Source: an uncultured Rhodopila sp. (GTDB lineage: Bacteria > Pseudomonadota > Alphaproteobacteria > Acetobacterales > Acetobacteraceae). Taken from it: 64,000 bases of DNA. This document shows positions 1-8,300 of this stretch, in pieces. Position numbers and translations under genes: made by a program. Each line of letters begins with the position of its first letter. Position 1 is the first letter of the stretch. A model generated the notes under the pieces. The model worked only from the letters and a program-made list of their open reading frames with translations. It was not told the origin of the DNA and made no database searches. Location of the stretch: positions 1 to 64,000 of the forward strand of contig CAINOE010000022.1 of NCBI GenBank assembly GCA_903851415.1. The letters are read 5' to 3'.

Positions 1-183
1 AGCTTGGGCTGTTCACCCTTTCAGATGCCCAAGCATCAGCGAGACACTCCCGATGAGGAAACCGGCGACTGGAGAGCCGTGTGCGGGAGATCCGCCAGCA
101 CGGTTCGGAGGGCGGGGAGGAAACTTCCCGACCCCTATCGATGTGGCAGCGTCCGCCGCCTTTCCAGTCAGCGTGAACACGCT

Positions 184-1620
184 CTAGACCGACGAAAGCG
201 GGGGCGCCACATCCTCCAGCGACCGTCTTTCGGCGTTCGCCGCCAGCAACGCGGCCACCACCGCGGCGCCGATCATCAGGACGCCGCCCAACAGATAGCC
301 GTAGAAGATCGACATCCGGTTGCCGGTGTCGATCAAAATGCCGAACAGCGCCGGACCGGCCACGCCGCCGACACCGGTCCCGAAGGCGTAGAACAGAGAG
401 ATCGCGATGGCCCGGACTTCGAGAGGAAAACTTTCTCCGACCGTCAGATAGGCGGAACTCGCCGCGGCGGAGGCAAAGAAGAAGATCACCGTCCAGGCCA
501 ACGTCTGCTGCACTGCGTCCAACCAGCCCGCGGCGAACATCCAGCCGGTCATCACCATCAATACGCCGGAAAGGCCGTAGGTCGCGGTGATCATGATCCG
601 CCGGCCGACGGTGTCGAACAGCGGCCCCAGCAGCAACGGCCCGAGGAAATTGCCGACGGCGAAGGGCAGGATGAACAGCCCCACATTGCCTGAGGCGACT
701 CCGTAGAATCGCGTCAGCACCAGCGCATAGGTGAAAAACACCGCATTGTAGCAGAATGCCTGCGCCGCCATCAGCGCCACGCCCAGCCAGGCCTGGCGGC
801 GATAGCGCGTCACCAGTGCCCTCGCGCCGGCGGCGAACCAGGACTGCACGTCGGTGCGCAGGGTCAGGAAGCCCGGAGGCACCGGAGGCAGCTTCCGCCC
901 CGTCTCCCGCTCAACCCGCGCTTCGATTTCGCCGACAACCCGCTCGGCCTCCTCGGGCTGGCCGTGGGTCATCAGCCAGCGCGGGCTTTCGGGCAGGAAC
1001 CTGCGCAGGAACAGGACGATGAAGCCGAGCAGGCCGCCGATGATGAATGCGGCGCGCCAGCCGATTTCCGGCGGCATGATCGCCGGGTCGAGCACCACAT
1101 AGGCGCCCAGCGCCCCGATCGCCGCGCCGAGCCAGAAGCTGCCGTTGACGACCAGATCGGTGAAGCCCCGCCGCCTGGCCGGGATCAGTTCCTGGATTGT
1201 CGCGTTTACGGCGGCATACTCGCCGCCGATGCCGGCGCCGGTAGCCAGGCGGAAGAAAGCGAACGACCAGAAGTTCCACGACAGGCCGCAGGCGATCGTC
1301 GCGACCAGGTAGACCAGAACCGTCACGGTAAACAGCTTCTTCCGCCCCAGCCGATCGGTCAGCCACCCGAAGAACAGGGCACCGCCGACGGCGCCGATAA
1401 GGTAGGCGCTGGCCGCCGCGCCCACCTCGCTGCCGGTCAGGTGCAGGGTGGGGCTTTCGGAAAGGGCGCCGGCCAGCGATCCGACCACGGTCACTTCCAG
1501 CCCGTCCAGGATCCAGGCAATTCCAAGAGCGAATATCACCAGCCAATGGAATCCGCTCCAGGGCAGGCGGTCCAGCCGGTTCGGCACGTTCGTCTGATAG
1601 ACATTTCCGTATTGCGGCAT
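184..1620 (-). CDS. MFS transporter (sugar/aromatic-acid type)
   Basis: A 478-residue integral inner-membrane protein of the major facilitator superfamily, expected to move a small organic solute using the proton gradient. Roughly twelve hydrophobic segments are visible in two blocks of six. Motif A (GWLTDRLGRKK) lies in the loop after the second segment, and the loop after the sixth carries FLPESPRWL, the PESPRWL signature of sugar-porter and aromatic-acid/H+ symporter branches. The N-terminus (LPWSGFHWLVIFALG) is typical of the branch often annotated as MHS. It is divergent from the asparaginase gene with a shared upstream region of about 130 bases, so co-regulation with amide metabolism is possible, but the substrate cannot be read from the sequence. 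Confidence 0.9.
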   Translation of the reverse strand: MPQYGNVYQTNVPNRLDRLPWSGFHWLVIFALGIAWILDGLEVTVVGSLAGALSESPTLHLTGSEVGAAASAYLIGAVGGALFFGWLTDRLGRKKLFTVTVLVYLVATIACGLSWNFWSFAFFRLATGAGIGGEYAAVNATIQELIPARRRGFTDLVVNGSFWLGAAIGALGAYVVLDPAIMPPEIGWRAAFIIGGLLGFIVLFLRRFLPESPRWLMTHGQPEEAERVVGEIEARVERETGRKLPPVPPGFLTLRTDVQSWFAAGARALVTRYRRQAWLGVALMAAQAFCYNAVFFTYALVLTRFYGVASGNVGLFILPFAVGNFLGPLLLGPLFDTVGRRIMITATYGLSGVLMVMTGWMFAAGWLDAVQQTLAWTVIFFFASAAASSAYLTVGESFPLEVRAIAISLFYAFGTGVGGVAGPALFGILIDTGNRMSIFYGYLLGGVLMIGAAVVAALLAANAERRSLEDVAPPLSSV

Positions 1621-1754
1621 TGCTTCGCCACACCTTTATGTTGCCTAATCGTCCCCAACGATGGGACCCGGAGAAGCCGACAGATGGGTGTATTCGAAGC
1701 AATCAACGATCGCGCGAGGGCACTCGACCAGTCCGCCGCCGCGAACGCCGCCGC

Positions 1755-2753
1755 ATGACCCGGCCCAAAGTCGCTTTCATCGGCACGGGCGGCACGATTG
1801 CCTCCATCGGACGCGGTCCGTTGGATATTCAGGATTATGGCGCGACCGGCACCGTCATGCATGCCGACGAGATCCTGGCGCGCTGGCCGGAGACCAGCCT
1901 CGTCGCCGACGTAATCCCCGTGCGGTTCAGCAACATCGTCAGTCCGTCGATCGGCTTTGCCGATTGGAAGGCGCTGGTCGCGCTGTGCGGCCGGCTCGTC
2001 GCGGATCATCCCGATCTGGCCGGCATCGTCATCGGCCACGGCACGGCGACTCTGGAGGAAACCGCGTACTTCCTCAACCTGACGGCCAAGGTCGCGGTGC
2101 CGGTTGTCCTGGTCGGCGCTCAACGGCCTTCCAGTGCTTTGTCCAGCGATGCCGGCATGAACCTGGTCAACGCGATCCGCGTCGCTGCCAGTCCGGACGC
2201 CCGCGGCATGGGGGTCCTGGTCGTCCTGAACGATGAAATCCACGCGGCGCGTGAGGTGACAAAGACCTCCACCATGCGGCTGCAGACGTTCCGAACTCCG
2301 GATTTCGGCGCGCTGGGCCAGGCCGATGGCGACGCCGTGGAATTCTACCGCAGGCCGATACGCCGCCATGCGCCCGATGCGGTCTTCGATATCTCCGGAA
2401 TTGAGTCCCTACCGCGCGTAGACATTTCCTACTCCTATGCCGGAGGCGACGGGGTCGCGGTGCGTGCCTTCGTTGCCGCCGGTGCCAGGGGAATCGTTGC
2501 CGCCGGCTTCGCGCCGGGCTTCTGTCCGCCGGGCGAAGTTGACGCTCTGACCGATGCTGTCGCACAAGGCGTCGTCGTGGTGCAATCAACCCGGGTCGGC
2601 TCAGGCCGGACCTTTCTCGGGACCAAGCTGCGGCAACTGGGTTTTCTGATTGCCGATAACCTGACCCCGCAGAAGGCGCGCATACTGTTGGCCCTGGCGC
2701 TGACCGTAACCTCCGATCGCCATGAGATAGCCGGGATATTCCGGACCTTTTGA
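1755..2753 (+). CDS. Asparaginase family protein with altered active-site motif
   Basis: A 332-residue cytoplasmic member of the type I/II L-asparaginase family (hydrolysis of asparagine to aspartate and ammonia). The N-terminal nucleophile motif FIGTGGTIAS is present (Thr14), as is the REVTKT lysine (Lys170). The second motif normally reads HGTDTMEET; here it is HGTATLEETAYF, so the aspartate next to the catalytic threonine (Thr97) is alanine (Ala98). That aspartate contacts the substrate amino group in characterised enzymes, so substrate preference may differ. The start at 1755 is chosen because the conserved core begins there; an in-frame TTG at 1620 would add 45 Arg/Pro-rich residues with no resemblance to the family and would overlap the divergent MFS start codon. 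Confidence 0.87.
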   Translation: MTRPKVAFIGTGGTIASIGRGPLDIQDYGATGTVMHADEILARWPETSLVADVIPVRFSNIVSPSIGFADWKALVALCGRLVADHPDLAGIVIGHGTATLEETAYFLNLTAKVAVPVVLVGAQRPSSALSSDAGMNLVNAIRVAASPDARGMGVLVVLNDEIHAAREVTKTSTMRLQTFRTPDFGALGQADGDAVEFYRRPIRRHAPDAVFDISGIESLPRVDISYSYAGGDGVAVRAFVAAGARGIVAAGFAPGFCPPGEVDALTDAVAQGVVVVQSTRVGSGRTFLGTKLRQLGFLIADNLTPQKARILLALALTVTSDRHEIAGIFRTF

Positions 2754-2973
2754 CTGGCGGGCCCGCCCGCCCGGGGCTGTGGCGCCAGGTCCGAAGCGAT
2801 GCGGTCACTGCGATCCGCGCGCCGGTACCCTCTGCCGGGACGATCAGGCTTTTCTTCCAGGGCGGGTCCGCTGAGAACCGCGGGGTGTCTCTTTTCCGGC
2901 CGCGGGTAAGCGACGGGGTGCCGCTCGCCCGCCGGGAAACAGCCGCTTCGAACCGGGCACTCCCGAAATTATC

Positions 2974-3003
2974 TTGACTTCTGTCCCAATGTATGACTAT
3001 ATT
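2974..3003 (+). promoter_or_regulatory. Sigma-70-like promoter of the endolysin cassette
   Basis: TTGACT (2974-2979) and TATATT (2998-3003) are separated by 18 bases, close to the consensus and conspicuous against GC-rich surroundings. Transcription would begin near 3010, which rules out the upstream in-frame ATG at 2993 and supports translation from 3095. Confidence 0.6.
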
Positions 3004-3094
3004 CCCATACTACGGCGACCGCCCGGTTTTAGCGGCGTTTCAATTACAGAGACCGAGTTTTGCGAAATCTAATTCTGCCCGCCCGGGGCCACGT

Positions 3095-3781
3095 ATGTCC
3101 GGCGCATTGAATAGCCCCGCGGCCAAACCTCAGCCGCCGCGAGACCCGGTTGCCGCCCGGGTGATCCGTCTGGATACCGCGCTCCGTGCCATCGCGCCGC
3201 ATCTGGCCGGGGGCGAACGCTCGGCCTGGGTCGAAACCCTCAGTGAAAGGATGTCCACAGCCGATATTACCAGGTCCCGCCGCGTCGCTGCCTTCCTCGG
3301 GCAGTGCGCGGTGGAAAGCGGCGGGTTTCAAGTGCTGGAAGAAGACCTCAGCTACAGCGCGGCGCGCTTGTGCAAGGTTTGGCCCGGGCGGTTTCCCGAT
3401 GCCGATGCAGCCGAAGCCTGCGCATTCCAGCCGGAGGCGCTCGCCAACGACGTCTACGCCAACCGCATGGGCAACGGCGATCCGGCATCCGGCGATGGCT
3501 GGCACTTCCGTGGCCGCGGCCTCATCCAGATAACCGGCCGCACTGCCTATGAGCGGTTTGCCCGGGCAACGAACATGACCCTCGACCAGGCCGTCGCGCA
3601 TGCCGCGACATTGGCCGGAGCGGCCGACAGCGCGGTCTGGTTTTGGTCAGATAACAACCTCAACAAGCTCGCCGATGCCTGGCTTCTGGACGCGATCACC
3701 CGGAAGATCAACGGCGGGCTGACGGGAGCCGCGGAACGGAACCGGCTGTGCGGTGCCGCCTTGCATGCGCTTGGAGGGTGA
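3095..3781 (+). CDS. GH19 chitinase-like endolysin/muramidase
   Basis: A 228-residue protein of the glycoside hydrolase 19 fold, the fold used by many phage endolysins to cut peptidoglycan glycan strands. The catalytic region reads QCAVESGGFQVLEEDLSY, followed by the family block with YANRMGNGD, WHFRGRGLIQITGR and a late KINGGLTG motif. There is no signal peptide, so export would need a holin-type partner; a small hydrophobic protein follows immediately. The start at 3095 follows from the promoter at 2974-3003. The gene heads a four-gene tandem set (endolysin, membrane protein, lipoprotein, papain-like peptidase) that looks like a domesticated phage lysis region. No capsid or tail genes are visible nearby, so whether it serves a phage, a gene-transfer agent or the cell itself is open. 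Confidence 0.82.
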   Translation: MSGALNSPAAKPQPPRDPVAARVIRLDTALRAIAPHLAGGERSAWVETLSERMSTADITRSRRVAAFLGQCAVESGGFQVLEEDLSYSAARLCKVWPGRFPDADAAEACAFQPEALANDVYANRMGNGDPASGDGWHFRGRGLIQITGRTAYERFARATNMTLDQAVAHAATLAGAADSAVWFWSDNNLNKLADAWLLDAITRKINGGLTGAAERNRLCGAALHALGG

Positions 3782-3852
3782 CAGAAGCAGCTTCGGCTCC
3801 GGCGCCGGACATGACGAAGTAACCTTTAAGGTCGTTTTTCGGAGTTAATCGA

Positions 3853-4086
3853 ATGGATATCATGACCATGGTGGCGGCCATTCCCGGCGTCGCCCCTATA
3901 CTCCCCTATATCACGGCCGCCGTCGCTGCATGCGCGGCTGCAGCGGCAATTCTTCCGCATCCTGCTGCCGGAGCGACGGGCCTGTACCCGGCGATCTACG
4001 CGGCTGTGAACTTCATCGCATTCAATTTCGGCAAGGCGCGCAATGCAAACGCCTCGGCGTCCGGCACGCCCGCCGCTCAATCCTGA
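3853..4086 (+). CDS. Small alanine-rich membrane protein, holin-like position
   Basis: A 77-residue protein with a ribosome-binding site (CGGAG) a short distance before the ATG. Residues about 5-38 are strongly hydrophobic and alanine-rich, followed by a second hydrophobic stretch (LYPAIYAAVNFIAFNFG) and a short polar tail, giving one or two membrane helices. Its position between an unsignalled endolysin and a lipoprotein is what one expects of a holin or of the small structural membrane protein of a phage lysis cassette. No sequence motif proves this. The following lipoprotein gene begins 13 bases downstream, so co-translation is likely. Confidence 0.65.
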   Translation: MDIMTMVAAIPGVAPILPYITAAVAACAAAAAILPHPAAGATGLYPAIYAAVNFIAFNFGKARNANASASGTPAAQS

Positions 4087-4099
4087 AAGAAACCCTGTT

Positions 4100-4561
4100 A
4101 TGCTTCGCCGAACTCTTCTTTTCGCCAGCGCGATCGTGCCGGCCGCCGCCCTTGTGGGATGCGAGGTGCAGACAGCCTCTCAGATCGCGTCCGACGTCAA
4201 CCTGATCGCATCCGGCCTGACCGCGGCGATGGCCGATATCAGGCTGCTGCCGGGGATTCCCGCCGCGGCCGTGACGCAGCTCGATTTCTACCTCGCGACC
4301 GTTCAGGCCGATGCCGCCAAGGTGGCGAGTGCGACCTCCGCGCCCGCTGCCTCCACGATACAGGAAGTCGCTCAGGTGGTACAGGCCTTGGCATCGGTCG
4401 CCTTGCCGCTGGTACCCGGCGGATCGGTTATCGAGGCCGCCATTCAGGCGGCGCTGTCCCTGCTGCCGGTGATTCTGGCCGCGGCCGGGGTGTCGGGCGC
4501 CGGCACGCCGGCAAAATATCAGCCGGCTCAGGCGCGCGCCATCCTGGCTGCATTCCGCTGA
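4100..4561 (+). CDS. Small lipoprotein of the lysis-like cassette
   Basis: A 153-residue exported lipoprotein. The N-terminus has a short charged start (MLRRT), a hydrophobic core and a lipobox ending LVGC, with the cysteine at about residue 20. The mature part is alanine/valine-rich and helical, with no enzyme motif. In phages a lipoprotein beside endolysin and holin often acts as a spanin, but this protein is larger than the usual outer-membrane spanin, so the comparison rests on context only. The stop codon shares its last base with the ATG of the next gene (TGATG at 4559-4563), which indicates translational coupling. Confidence 0.65.
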   Translation: MLRRTLLFASAIVPAAALVGCEVQTASQIASDVNLIASGLTAAMADIRLLPGIPAAAVTQLDFYLATVQADAAKVASATSAPAASTIQEVAQVVQALASVALPLVPGGSVIEAAIQAALSLLPVILAAAGVSGAGTPAKYQPAQARAILAAFR

Positions 4562-5322
4562 TGGTGTGTGCCGGGTCCGGCCGTGGCATGCTCGGACGAA
4601 TCCGGCACGACCCGGTGGCGCTGGCGCGCGCGCCGTCGCACCGGTTCGGCGCCGTGCCGCCGCCGATGGTGCTCGACCGCTCGGCAACGGCGTTCGAGCC
4701 GGGCCTCTATCAGAACGATACTTTGCCGGACTGCACCGCCGTCGCGCTCGCCAACGCGGCGCGCGGCGTCGCGGCGTTGAACGGCTTCGATCTTGTGCTG
4801 GAGCAGGCGAGCGTGCCGGCCTTCTATGGCGCCTGCGTCGGCAACCCGGCCAACCTTGCCGCCACCGGCGGAGCGGTGATGCTGGACGTGCTGGCGAGGC
4901 AGGCCGCGCAGGGCTTCGACATCGGACCGCAAACCCTGCACGGCCTCTACGCCACCATCGACACGCGCAGCCGATCGGCGTTGGCTTGCGGGATGGCGCG
5001 GCTGGGGGCGGGATATTGGGGCGTGACCTTGCGGGAGCGCGACATGCAGCGCACGGCGGTGTGGGACGTACAGGCCGACCGCGATGACGGCGATGTTGTC
5101 GGCGGGCATGCTGTGGTCGCCTGGGACTATCGCGGGCTTGCGGACGGCGACACGCTGCGCATCGGCACCTGGGGGGCGTGGCAGCCGGCCACCTGGGCCT
5201 GGGTCGCGGCGCGGCTGGACGAGGCGTATGGGATCGTCTGGCGGCAGTTGGAGCGGGCCGATGGCACGTTCTACGGCGGCGTGACCGCGGACGGCCTCGT
5301 GGCGGAAATCGGCGTGGCGTAA
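4561..5322 (+). CDS. Putative papain-like cysteine peptidase in phage-like cassette
   Basis: A 253-residue soluble protein. It shows the ordered signature of a papain-fold peptidase: a glutamine for the oxyanion hole (Gln51), the nucleophile in LPDCTAVALANA (Cys58), a histidine in VGGHAVVAWDY (His183), and a closing IGTWGAWQ block (about 201-208) matching the Asn-Ser-Trp-Gly segment of papains, though with Thr in place of Asn. It is translationally coupled to the lipoprotein upstream and closes the four-gene cassette. The C-terminal 52 bases overlap the 3' end of the convergent TPR gene. A peptidase acting on cell-wall peptide or on a phage structural protein is plausible, but the function is inferred from residue pattern only. 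Confidence 0.68.
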   Translation: MVCAGSGRGMLGRIRHDPVALARAPSHRFGAVPPPMVLDRSATAFEPGLYQNDTLPDCTAVALANAARGVAALNGFDLVLEQASVPAFYGACVGNPANLAATGGAVMLDVLARQAAQGFDIGPQTLHGLYATIDTRSRSALACGMARLGAGYWGVTLRERDMQRTAVWDVQADRDDGDVVGGHAVVAWDYRGLADGDTLRIGTWGAWQPATWAWVAARLDEAYGIVWRQLERADGTFYGGVTADGLVAEIGVA

Positions 5323-6773
5323 CTGCCGGATGCCACCGCGCCCATCACATCAGCCAGAACGCTGCTCCAGTCGCCGGGCTCCGGCTGCCGGAACAGGCGC
5401 AGCGATCCGTACCACGGGCTGTCGCTGCGTCCTGCCAACCAGCGCCAGTCCGGTGCGAACGGCAGCAGAACCAGTGCCGGCGTGCCAAGCGCCCCGGCCA
5501 GGTGCGCGATCGAAGTGTCCACGGTAACGACGATGTCCAGGTTCGCCACCAGGGCCGCGGTTTCGGCGTAGTCCGTCATCCACTGCGTCAGGTCCGGCAA
5601 GCCGATACTGCCGGCCGCCGGACCGTGCTGGAGGTTGATGAAACTCAGCCCGGGGATTTCGGGAAGGGGGTTGAGACGATCCGCCGGGATCGATCGCTGC
5701 CGATCGGCCGGATGCGCGGGGTTGCCGGCGAAGACCAGGCCGGCTTTGCGGCCGGGCGGCAGGCGGGCTCTCCAGGCCCGGACGCGCGCAGGGTCCGCCG
5801 ACAGGTAGCCTTCGGCGAACGGGATGCTGTCCAACGTCGTGCCGAACGCAGCGGGCAGGCTCATCAGGTCGATCCGGGCGTCATACGGAGGCAATGGGCT
5901 GCCCGCGGGAACCGCCCGGACGCCATCCATCGAGCCGATCAGCGGAACCAGGGTGGGCGGGCAGACCAGAATCGGCATGCCCCCGGCGCCGCGGATCAGC
6001 CGCAAATAACGCGCGCATTGGATGGTGTCGCCGAGACCCTGCTCCGCCCTGATCAGGATGGTGCGGCCGCGCGGATCGGAGCCGTCCCAGGCGGGGCCGG
6101 AAAGCGGCGGGAAATCCCGCCGGTAGCGGTCGTCGCGCTTGCGCCACTCATACTCCGCAAAGCCGCGCGTCAGATCCCCGGCGAGCAGCGCGGCGACAGC
6201 CAGGTTCATATGCGCCCGGGCGAAATCCGGACGCAGGCGGATGGCGGTCTCGCAGGACCGGATCGCGTCATCGAGGCGCCCAAGCCGCGTCAGCAGATAG
6301 CCCAGGCTGGCATGCGCCTCCGGCAAATCCGGGTCGAGACGGATCGCGGTGCGATACAGCGCTTCCGCTGATTCGAGATCATCCAAGTCAATCGCCGCAT
6401 TGCCGAAGTTCATCCAGGACGGGGCGTGATCCGCTTTGATCTCGATGGCGCGGGCAAAGGCCGCGCAAGCGCGTGCCGGCCGGCCGGCGCCGTTGAGTGC
6501 GGTGCCGAGCGCATAATAAAGTTCCGCATCGTCCGGCGCCATGGCCAGCGCGCGGGACGCCTCCGCCAGAACCTCGACAAACCGCCCTCCGGCCAGCAGC
6601 GCGCGCACCAGGTTGCGGCGTATGCCCGGGTCGAGCGGGTTGGCTTCAACCGCCCGCCTGAGCAGGGTGACGGCGGTGTCGAGGTCGCCGTCCCGCAGCG
6701 CCAGCAGGCCAGGCCGGTAGGCTGAACGATCGAAGGATGGCTGGCTGGTCAGGGGGGCTGTGAGGCTTTGCAT
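5271..6773 (-). CDS. TPR protein with glycosyltransferase-9-like C-terminal domain
   Basis: A 500-residue protein. Residues about 20-250 are tandem tetratricopeptide repeats (units such as ALGTALNGAGRPARACAAFARA and the repeat ending AIRLRPDFARAHMNLA). Residues about 280-480 resemble the domain found in many alphaproteobacterial TPR-glycosyltransferase proteins: ILIRAEQGLGDTIQCARYL and DIVVTVDTSIAHLAGALGTP followed by DWRWL. This class is often linked with flagellin or surface-protein O-GlcNAc-type modification, but no flagellar gene lies here. The start at 6773 is where the TPR-type sequence begins; extending to 7130 would add an Arg-rich stretch unlike the family and would run across a divergent small gene. 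Confidence 0.82.
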   Translation of the reverse strand: MQSLTAPLTSQPSFDRSAYRPGLLALRDGDLDTAVTLLRRAVEANPLDPGIRRNLVRALLAGGRFVEVLAEASRALAMAPDDAELYYALGTALNGAGRPARACAAFARAIEIKADHAPSWMNFGNAAIDLDDLESAEALYRTAIRLDPDLPEAHASLGYLLTRLGRLDDAIRSCETAIRLRPDFARAHMNLAVAALLAGDLTRGFAEYEWRKRDDRYRRDFPPLSGPAWDGSDPRGRTILIRAEQGLGDTIQCARYLRLIRGAGGMPILVCPPTLVPLIGSMDGVRAVPAGSPLPPYDARIDLMSLPAAFGTTLDSIPFAEGYLSADPARVRAWRARLPPGRKAGLVFAGNPAHPADRQRSIPADRLNPLPEIPGLSFINLQHGPAAGSIGLPDLTQWMTDYAETAALVANLDIVVTVDTSIAHLAGALGTPALVLLPFAPDWRWLAGRSDSPWYGSLRLFRQPEPGDWSSVLADVMGAVASGSYATPISATRPSAVTPP

Positions 6774-6806
6774 GCGCCGATTTTGACGCCAAATGGTTAA
6801 CAAGAC

Positions 6807-7061
6807 ATGAAGGACGGTTTCGCGGGACCGCGAGCCGATGCGATGCGGCGCGCGATGCAGGCTATCGAGTTGCAGAGCGGGCGGCTTGCATCCGCCGATG
6901 CGCCGGCGCGGCCGGTCGCCGCGGCGATCGAGCGGGTGAAGCCGGTCCGGGCCTTGCCGCCGCATGCGGAGATCAACGCTGCCCTGCTGCTGGATGCCGC
7001 CGCTAGTCGGCGCGGGGCGTTCACCCCGGTTTCCGCCTATGCCGAACCGCCCATCGGTTGA
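6807..7061 (+). CDS. Hypothetical protein, 84 residues
   Basis: A short open frame divergent from the TPR gene with GC-rich third positions like its neighbours. The product is Ala/Arg/Pro-rich with amphipathic stretches (AMRRAMQAIELQSGRL) and no membrane segment or recognisable motif. No strong ribosome-binding site is visible. It may be a genuine small protein or a chance frame in the TPR promoter region; the codon pattern is the only support. Confidence 0.4.
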   Translation: MKDGFAGPRADAMRRAMQAIELQSGRLASADAPARPVAAAIERVKPVRALPPHAEINAALLLDAAASRRGAFTPVSAYAEPPIG

Positions 7062-7129
7062 GGACCGCCAGCCTGGACACCCGCGGCCCCTACGTCGAAG
7101 ATGGTTCCGGTAACCGGAAAGGAACGGCA

Positions 7130-7540
7130 ATGCTCAAGCGACGTGGTTTCGTGTCGTGCGCCCTGTGCGCCGCGGTTGGCCTGGTGGCTTCATCAGGCGA
7201 GGGCGAGGCTCAGGGGACTCCCGGGTTCAAGCGCACCATTCTTCAGAAGACCGAATATCCCGGCGACAAATACGCCTCCATCCTGGTGTCGGTCGACATC
7301 GAGCCGAATACGTTCATTCCCCGCCATACCCACCCGGGTGTCGAGTCCGCCTTCCTCACATCCGGCGGCGGCACGCTTTCCGTCAAGGGTCAAGCCGATC
7401 GGCTGGTGAAAGCGGGCGAAGGGTTCCAGATAGCGGCGGAGACACCGCACAGTCTGCGCAACGGGCCGGAGGCGACCCGGATCGTGGTCACCTATATCGT
7501 GGAAAAGGACAAGCCGCTGGCCTCGCCGGCGCCGGAATAG
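7130..7540 (+). CDS. Exported cupin-domain protein
   Basis: A 136-residue protein with an N-terminal export signal (MLKRRGFVSCALCAAVGLV), whose Lys-Arg-Arg and following hydrophobic stretch resemble a Tat signal. The rest is a single small cupin barrel: the first metal-binding motif is visible in IPRHTHPGVESAFLTSGGG (two His and one Glu) and the second in AETPHSLRNGP. A good ribosome-binding site (GGAAAGGAACGG) precedes the ATG. Such periplasmic cupins bind a divalent metal; their reactions are mostly unknown. It lies just upstream of an OsmC-family gene, which may point to a shared oxidative-stress role, but this is inference. Confidence 0.8.
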   Translation: MLKRRGFVSCALCAAVGLVASSGEGEAQGTPGFKRTILQKTEYPGDKYASILVSVDIEPNTFIPRHTHPGVESAFLTSGGGTLSVKGQADRLVKAGEGFQIAAETPHSLRNGPEATRIVVTYIVEKDKPLASPAPE

Positions 7541-7625
7541 CACGCGTCCGCATGACCGCGCCGGCGGCGCTTGACGGCCCAGCGGCTCGCCTCGGGCTGG
7601 CGTTCGGGCAGTAAGGAATATCCAC

Positions 7626-8129
7626 ATGAATGCCGACGAGCTGCGCGCCATCCAGGCGCCGATAAAGCAACGCTACCGCGACGAGCCGGAGGCAGCGCGG
7701 ATCCCCGCGCGCGCCGAAGGCAGCCTCGATCCGAATGACATCGCCATCGTGGTGGATGCGTGGCACGGAAAGGTCACCGCGGGCCTGCACAAGGCCGGCG
7801 GCGGCTCCGGCGAACTCGCCTGCTCGGCCGACATGCTGCTTGAGGCGCTCGTCGCCTGTGCCGGCGTCACGCTGCGGGCGGTGGCGACGGCGATGGGTGT
7901 TACCATTCGCGGCGGCAGGGTGATCGCCGAGGGCGTTTGGGATGCGCGCGGCACCCTCGGCGTCGATCGCGCAGCCCCGGTCGGCCTGACCGGCATTACC
8001 CTGCGGTTCGAACTCGATTGCGATGCTGATCGCAGCAAACTGGAACGAATGATCCAGACGGCCGAGCGGTATTGCGTCATTCTGCAAACCTTGAAATCGC
8101 CTCCGAACATCAAGTTGGAAATCGCCTGA
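7626..8129 (+). CDS. OsmC family peroxiredoxin-like protein
   Basis: A 167-residue cytoplasmic protein of the OsmC/Ohr superfamily, thiol-dependent enzymes that reduce organic hydroperoxides. Two cysteines sit in the expected contexts: LVACAGVTLRAVA (Cys78) on the central helix and ERYCVILQTL (Cys150) near the C-terminus. The length matches the stand-alone OsmC-like subgroup. The gene follows the cupin by about 85 bases. Whether it detoxifies peroxides or has a narrower substrate cannot be judged from the sequence. Confidence 0.85.
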   Translation: MNADELRAIQAPIKQRYRDEPEAARIPARAEGSLDPNDIAIVVDAWHGKVTAGLHKAGGGSGELACSADMLLEALVACAGVTLRAVATAMGVTIRGGRVIAEGVWDARGTLGVDRAAPVGLTGITLRFELDCDADRSKLERMIQTAERYCVILQTLKSPPNIKLEIA

Positions 8130-8300
8130 CCCGATCATGGCGGCAGCGTGTCGAAACCGGGTGGAGAAGCCGCGGCGAGTCGGGATTTGTGATCGAACGG
8201 ATGACCGGAAGGCGTCCATTCTTCGCGTTTACGCGATTGCCGCGACTGTGTCCGCCAGTCCGCGACGATGAGCAATCAAGGGAACGGAGGAGAGGCCGCC

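Noticed and set aside
3095-5322. A complete prophage
   Set aside because: Only lysis-type genes are present. No integrase, terminase, portal, capsid or tail genes and no attachment sites were found around them.
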